NCBI GenBank assembly: GCA_016699615.1 | Contig: CP064984.1 | Span: forward strand, 496,001 to 560,000 | Reading direction: 5' to 3' | DNA: 64,000 nt | Origin: Sphingobacteriales bacterium | Lineage (GTDB): Bacteria > Bacteroidota > Bacteroidia > Chitinophagales > JADIYW01 | Shown: positions 59,204-64,000 of the stretch, piece after piece | How positions within the stretch are numbered: position 1 is the stretch's first letter | Layout of the letters: the number at the start of each line of letters is the position of its first letter | Notes under the pieces: model-generated | Seen by the model: only the letters and a program-made list of their open reading frames with translations | Told to the model about the DNA's origin: nothing | Databases searched by the model: none | Position numbers and translations under genes: made by a program

Positions 59204-61042
59204 TTACCTGACTTCAACTAAATAAAATTCACCAAACTTATTAGTGTTTATTTCTACATAATATCCATTATCAAAAGGCACAAAATGTATACTATCTTGA
59301 TGAATAAAATCGAACAATCCATTCACGTAATTATTATCTTTTAATACGTCAATATTAAACCCATTATACCTCAATGCTGCAATATCATTCATTGAGTTTG
59401 CATTTGGATCATTGTTTATCAATTTCAGGTATTCATTGTTCAACAAATACAATCTAATTTTATAATTTCCTTCAATGTTGTTTTGTGGTAGTATGCTCCA
59501 ATTTCTTGGTACTATTGTTCTATCTAAATAGTAATCTATATTATTTGTTGTTTTATAACCTACATTAATATTTCCTAGATTTTTATTGTCGTCAAATATT
59601 TGTGCAATTAACAAATCATTTTTCAATATATCAATCCAACCATTGCCACTTGAGTTTGCTACTACAAAAACAGAATCTGATGGTGCTATTTCATGATTGC
59701 CTGCATATATATGTAAATCATCTATTGCTAAACCTTCTCCAACAACACTTGAGTTTGAGACAAATTTTATTCTCAGCAACACTTTAGATTTATCAATACT
59801 TGGATCAATAACAATTTTAGTTGATGCAACTTGCCAAGGTACCAATGTTCTGTCCCATTTATCTATTCCTGTTGTATTGTTGTACCAATTTGTGCCACAG
59901 TTTGCGCAACCTAATTTATTCCAAGTGATTGCATTTAAGGAATATTCTGCCCAAGCAGAATCATACAAACTTTGTATGTCTTGTAAATGATGCATTGCAA
60001 TTGTTGGATATGTATTCAAGTTATTTAGATTGAAGCAACCTAAATACAATTCTGAATTTTCATTGAAATTATAATTTCCGTACAATGAATTTGTCCATGC
60101 TTTTTTATCTTCTGCTGCGGCTCTTGTATAATATTTTGATGGTGTACCATATGTCCAACTACTGTTGTTAATATTATAAGGAATAAGACTTGCTTCGCTT
60201 TCAAATGTATTTAAATATGGTAATGTTTGGATATATTGATTTGCAATGTAGGTCAATGTTTTTGATGTATCATTTGTTTTATACATATCTGGCTGGTGTT
60301 GTACAATAGTTCGTATATCATATTTTCCAACTTGCATAATATGTAAAGGTTGATTAAATACATAAGTCATTGTATCATATGGCAAAATTGGATTTGTTAT
60401 AGTTTCTACAACTGTGTTTTGTTCATTAACTGAATATGCTACATCTATATTATTTTGAACCTGATTAGAATTGTTTTTTATAATTATTGTAATTGGTATA
60501 AATGTATCTTGCGCTAAACATATAGGAAATCTTAGTGTATTCGCAGAAATATTTTGTACATCATTGTTTGCTGTATACAAACAAATATCATCGAAAGAGT
60601 AGCCACCATTGGTAGATAATCCTGTTGCTGCATTTGTACTTTGTGTTTTTATTTTTAATTGCGTTGAAGTTGAAAAATTTTGATTGTTATTTGTTTTTAA
60701 AAGTTGCTGTAGATTGATGGCTTTTACATTTTTATATATACCATTGTCTAGCTTATTTTCAAATAGGTTGTAAATTGGAATCCATGCTAAAGTATCGTTT
60801 CCACGTGCAAATAGTGTATCTTCTGGATTTGTTTCATTATGGCTTAAATAACTAAAATCTAAATACACAATAGAATCTATATAGTTGTTTAAATTTAATG
60901 TAATTATGTGTTGATTTTGGGCAATCACAGTTGTACTAGTGTTGTCTAATGTCAATGCATTACTTCCTGAATGTGCAAATAAATTTCCTGCATTTGTTCT
61001 CCATCTTGCATATCTGCTTGCCCAATAATCAGCGTATTGCAT
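59204..61042 (-). CDS. S8 protease, middle beta-domain part (frameshifted gene)
   Basis: These 612 residues hold large beta-rich domains after the protease. Two segments look like MAM/jelly-roll or reeler-type modules (WASRYARWRTNAGNLFAHSG with a later FDDICLYTANND, and LPYLNTFESEASLIPYN with GLAIDDLHIYAGN), each with the FDDI/IDDL motif seen in such carbohydrate- or protein-binding modules. A C(x)2C (GCANCG) occurs between. The open frame continues upstream without a stop to about 61,390. Confidence 0.8.
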   Translation of the reverse strand: MQYADYWASRYARWRTNAGNLFAHSGSNALTLDNTSTTVIAQNQHIITLNLNNYIDSIVYLDFSYLSHNETNPEDTLFARGNDTLAWIPIYNLFENKLDNGIYKNVKAINLQQLLKTNNNQNFSTSTQLKIKTQSTNAATGLSTNGGYSFDDICLYTANNDVQNISANTLRFPICLAQDTFIPITIIIKNNSNQVQNNIDVAYSVNEQNTVVETITNPILPYDTMTYVFNQPLHIMQVGKYDIRTIVQHQPDMYKTNDTSKTLTYIANQYIQTLPYLNTFESEASLIPYNINNSSWTYGTPSKYYTRAAAEDKKAWTNSLYGNYNFNENSELYLGCFNLNNLNTYPTIAMHHLQDIQSLYDSAWAEYSLNAITWNKLGCANCGTNWYNNTTGIDKWDRTLVPWQVASTKIVIDPSIDKSKVLLRIKFVSNSSVVGEGLAIDDLHIYAGNHEIAPSDSVFVVANSSGNGWIDILKNDLLIAQIFDDNKNLGNINVGYKTTNNIDYYLDRTIVPRNWSILPQNNIEGNYKIRLYLLNNEYLKLINNDPNANSMNDIAALRYNGFNIDVLKDNNYVNGLFDFIHQDSIHFVPFDNGYYVEINTNKFGEFYLVEVR

Positions 61043-61287
61043 ATTGTTTATAGCAAAAGTATTTTCAGATAATATACTTGAATTACTTTCAAAATTTTCT
61101 TTCCAAGGTAATGTTATTGCATTATTTGGTACATGTTTTAATGTATATTTTAATGTGTCATTTCTTTTAATTGTATCTAAAACTGATGCTGTTCTTGCAA
61201 CAATATTATATGTGCCAATACTGCTAAAATCAAAAATATTATTTGTTTTAAAATGTATTGTATCATTTGTATTAATGCTTCTTGATA

Positions 61288-63804
61288 TTAATTCTGATAA
61301 AAGTGAGCCACCATTAACTTGATATACAATATTAAAATTACTAACTGTATTTGTTCCATAATTTTTATAATAAATGTGATATGTTCTTGATTGGTTAATG
61401 CAGTACTTGTTAATTGTCTTCCACCAATTGGATGTGCTATTTCATATACGCCAATATCATTTGTGGTATTGCAAACTGTGAAACTTGATGTAAACCCTTT
61501 TGCGTTACTTCTATTTCCTTCAATACCATTTGCTGATACTGTAATAGCAGCGTAATATGCATTTCCATTAACCAAGTTTGTTAAATCATATTTTAAATTT
61601 GATGTTGTATCTACTTTTCTCCAAACTTCATTTTCAAACAAATAGATTGTATAATATTGTGTTCCAGCAATTGCTGTCCAACTTAGATTTGCACTTTTAT
61701 CACATGTAGTAATGGTTAGATTATTTGCATTTGGTCTACTTATTATATTAAAATATAAATCAGATGAATCTTGATATGTATCAGTAATTATTTTTACCAT
61801 TGCTGATTTGCTAGCTACGTTCGCTGGCAATGTCCAAGCTAAAAAAGCACTAGTACTGTATACTTTATTAATAAAAGTCCAAGTTTGACCACTATCTAAT
61901 GAATAATAAACACTCAAAGAATCGTTCACACCATATTGATTCCATGTTATGTTTGTACTTCCACCTGCATCTAAAGTTTCGCCACCATTTGGATAAACAA
62001 TATCAATTCCTTTTTTTGATGTATAATAGGTCAATGCATATTCTTGATTACTAGAAATAACTTTTGCTCCTTTTACTATAATTTTATATTCACCAGCAAA
62101 AATATTTTCCAATGTAATATGTTCTATGTTATTGAGTTTATCAATGCCTCTTGTTGCTAATTGATGGTAATTGTTTGGATTAAGTACCCATGGTAAAATG
62201 GTGTCATTGTTTGGGTTAACTAGTTTTATATCTAAGTCATTTACCAATATTGTATCTTGAAATGGGAATGATGCCAAATCAGTCCAAGCTATTGTCAATG
62301 CTAAATAATCTTGATGTTCTGGCACAGTGAATGTATGAACTTTTATCTCATTGTTTTGTATATTATCTATCACAAATCTGTTATCTGCAATATTTTGTAA
62401 TGCCTTTCCTACGTCTGGTCTACCAAATCCTGAGGCATAATCAATTCCTTTGTAAAATAAATCTTGAGCAGTATTGCACAATGTAGCTTTTACCAAACTT
62501 GATGGTGGTAATGAGCCAGTTTGTTGTTTATATTTTTGTTGTAAAATGCTTGCAATACCAGCAATTTGTGGTGCTGCAAAAGATGAACCATATACTGTAG
62601 TAAATCCATTTCCTGGTGAAGTTGCAGAATATGCAAAACCTTTAGTAACTAATTCTGGCTTTAATCTTCCATCTGTAGTTGGTCCTCTTCCACTTGTTTC
62701 TACTAATCTTTCATCTCTATAAAGATAGCCAACTGTAATTGTATTTTTTGCACCTTGAAAACCTATATCTGTTGAATAGAATGTATCATTTACTGCACAA
62801 AAATGTGCTGTATTGCCTACAGCAACAACATGTACTACATCTTTGTAAGTATTAGCTATTTTATCAATTTCGCTAGCTTCTGGAATATATAAACCTGAAG
62901 CACTTATACACTGTGTTTGACCAAAATTATAAGAATGGTTACTCACGTTGATTTGATAATCTTGAATTCCATTTCTTATTTCAGTAAGTATATCATTATC
63001 ATAATCCCAAGCGTAGATTGTAGCTTTAGAAGCTGCTGATTTCTGAAAATAATTGCCATTATTATTCATAGCTGCTGCGCCAGCAACATAAGTTGGGTGA
63101 TTGTAATATGGCGAAGTATTATACGCTTTATCAATATTGAATACTCTAGATTTTTCTAGATTGATATGTGGTGCAATAATGCCATCATCCCAAATACCAA
63201 TTTTCATATCTTCTCCATTTAGATTATATCCATAAGGTGATGGAAAATTTGCTTCGCTAAGTCTGTTCATGATATATGAATCATAGTATAGTATATTTTT
63301 TTGTTGGTACTCTTTTGAAATACTATATATAAATGGTAGTTCAGCGAGTTTGTCTAAATATTTTGTAGCAATTTGTACTTTAATAATATTTCTATCTATA
63401 TAATGTTCTGTGATGCTTGCTTCAAATTGTGTGAGTGTTTTTAGAAATTCATTATTGTCTATTAATTTAGAATAAATAATTTGAACTTGTTCTACGTTTT
63501 TACTTTTGTCTATATCTATTGCAATTTTTGAGTTTGGTATAATGTAATAATATGTTGAATTTGAATTAATTTTCTCATCTGGAATTGCGTATAGAAAATA
63601 ATTATTGCCTAAGTAATATTCTTCGTATGATTTATAGTCATTGGATTTTTGTGTGATGATATAATTTATATTTTCATGTTTATATGATGTGGTGCTTACT
63701 CTTTGTTGTGCATTAAAAATTGGAGCAAACTTTATACTTGCGTATAAGTCAAATTTATAGCATAAAAAGACAAACGCTATAAATAAAATATATTTAGATT
63801 TCAT
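61288..63804 (-). CDS. Subtilisin-like S8 serine protease, catalytic part (frameshifted gene)
   Basis: The signal peptide begins at Met 63,804 (MKSKYILFIAFVFLCYKFD). A propeptide of about 160 residues precedes the S8 domain: MKIGIWDDGIIAPHINLEKS (Asp), YYNHPTYVAGAAAMNN (His; usual GHGTH is changed to NHPTY), NVSNHSYNFGQ (oxyanion Asn) and TTVYGSSFAAPQIAGIASIL (Ser in GSS). A GxGRPDVGKA end follows, then a P-domain-like module, an Ig-like module (YPNGGETLDAGGSTNITWNQ) and Fn3. The frame is lost near 61,393; one base gives TNQ(x)RTYHIYYKNYGTN and continues. The full product has about 1,710 residues. Confidence 0.88.
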   Translation of the reverse strand: MKSKYILFIAFVFLCYKFDLYASIKFAPIFNAQQRVSTTSYKHENINYIITQKSNDYKSYEEYYLGNNYFLYAIPDEKINSNSTYYYIIPNSKIAIDIDKSKNVEQVQIIYSKLIDNNEFLKTLTQFEASITEHYIDRNIIKVQIATKYLDKLAELPFIYSISKEYQQKNILYYDSYIMNRLSEANFPSPYGYNLNGEDMKIGIWDDGIIAPHINLEKSRVFNIDKAYNTSPYYNHPTYVAGAAAMNNNGNYFQKSAASKATIYAWDYDNDILTEIRNGIQDYQINVSNHSYNFGQTQCISASGLYIPEASEIDKIANTYKDVVHVVAVGNTAHFCAVNDTFYSTDIGFQGAKNTITVGYLYRDERLVETSGRGPTTDGRLKPELVTKGFAYSATSPGNGFTTVYGSSFAAPQIAGIASILQQKYKQQTGSLPPSSLVKATLCNTAQDLFYKGIDYASGFGRPDVGKALQNIADNRFVIDNIQNNEIKVHTFTVPEHQDYLALTIAWTDLASFPFQDTILVNDLDIKLVNPNNDTILPWVLNPNNYHQLATRGIDKLNNIEHITLENIFAGEYKIIVKGAKVISSNQEYALTYYTSKKGIDIVYPNGGETLDAGGSTNITWNQYGVNDSLSVYYSLDSGQTWTFINKVYSTSAFLAWTLPANVASKSAMVKIITDTYQDSSDLYFNIISRPNANNLTITTCDKSANLSWTAIAGTQYYTIYLFENEVWRKVDTTSNLKYDLTNLVNGNAYYAAITVSANGIEGNRSNAKGFTSSFTVCNTTNDIGVYEIAHPIGGRQLTSTALTNQEHITFIIKIMEQIQLVILILYIKLMVAHFYQN

Positions 63805-63887
63805 TGATATTAATTTAGCACACAATGCTGTATATTACATTGTTATACTAAAAGTAATAAGATTATTTTTAATTAGCAAATTGCAAA

Positions 63888-64000
63888 CTATCTTTCTATT
63901 GCTATTTTACTTCTAGCTGCAACAATTGAATTTACATTTGCGCTGTCTAATATCTCTATTCCTGCTAATAAATCATTATACGTTTGTCTTAATGTTGCAT
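63888..64000 (-). CDS. C-terminal end of an unknown gene (partial)
   Basis: The frame entering from the right edge reads ATLRQTYNDLLAGIEILDSA then NVNSIVAARSKIAIER and stops at 63,888. It is helical. Too little is visible to name a family. Confidence 0.45.
   Translation of the reverse strand, partial: ATLRQTYNDLLAGIEILDSANVNSIVAARSKIAIER

Overview
The window is AT-rich chromosomal DNA from a member of the Bacteroidota, probably a low-GC environmental lineage near Chitinophagales or Saprospiria (inference; there is no rRNA here to test it). The evidence is type A and type B type-IX-secretion C-terminal domains, a PorP/SprF protein, DUF1015, DUF4349, a Haem_bd protein, stand-alone MnmD, a merC/Fur-family pair, TAnnTTTG promoter boxes, and several TTG starts without Shine-Dalgarno sequences.

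Layout. 1-7,080 is an accessory zone: a partial zeta-toxin-like ATPase, a 21-bp modular repeat array, a transposase remnant, small secreted or lipoprotein genes, a duplicated membrane-protein gene, an SMR transporter, and blocks of one dispersed repeat family. 7,080-18,206 is mostly metabolic and envelope genes: hbd, a GH36 alpha-galactosidase, TPR, haem-binding, DUF4349, a CaCA-like protein, START, PDZ, and Sua5/TsaC. 18,328-27,277 is a cell-surface module: a PorP/SprF-OmpA fusion downstream of a giant Ig-like adhesin with a type B sorting domain. 27,445-46,230 is a housekeeping stretch: nspC, merC/fur, lemA-TPM-TPM, a response regulator, hemB, GH5, an L,D-transpeptidase, GT2, and the minus-strand run purA-pabB-leuC-leuD-DUF1015. 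46,382-47,567 holds an M28 glutaminyl-cyclase-like gene and a tRNA-Met with its terminator. 47,650-50,700 is a second accessory zone that reuses the repeats of the left end, including a second copy of the transposase remnant. 50,755-64,000 returns to envelope and secreted genes, a transketolase half, mnmD, and a very long S8 protease with a type A-like sorting tail.

A striking technical feature is the number of single-base frameshifts, about 14. They split otherwise well-conserved genes (GH36, PorP-OmpA, the adhesin, hemB, the 50.8-52.6 kb gene, the S8 protease). Several lie in short homopolymers, and one essential gene is hit twice. This looks more like residual indel error in a long-read assembly than gene decay, so the fragments should be read as single genes. 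They are listed by fragment so that positions stay exact.

The best candidates for something undescribed are: the 21-bp alternating hairpin array at 989-1274; the composite repeat that surrounds small orphan secreted or lipoprotein genes at both ends of the window in a cassette-like arrangement without a visible integrase; the PorP/SprF-coiled-coil-OmpA fusion paired with its adhesin; and the CaCA-family protein that lacks the usual acidic cation ligands.
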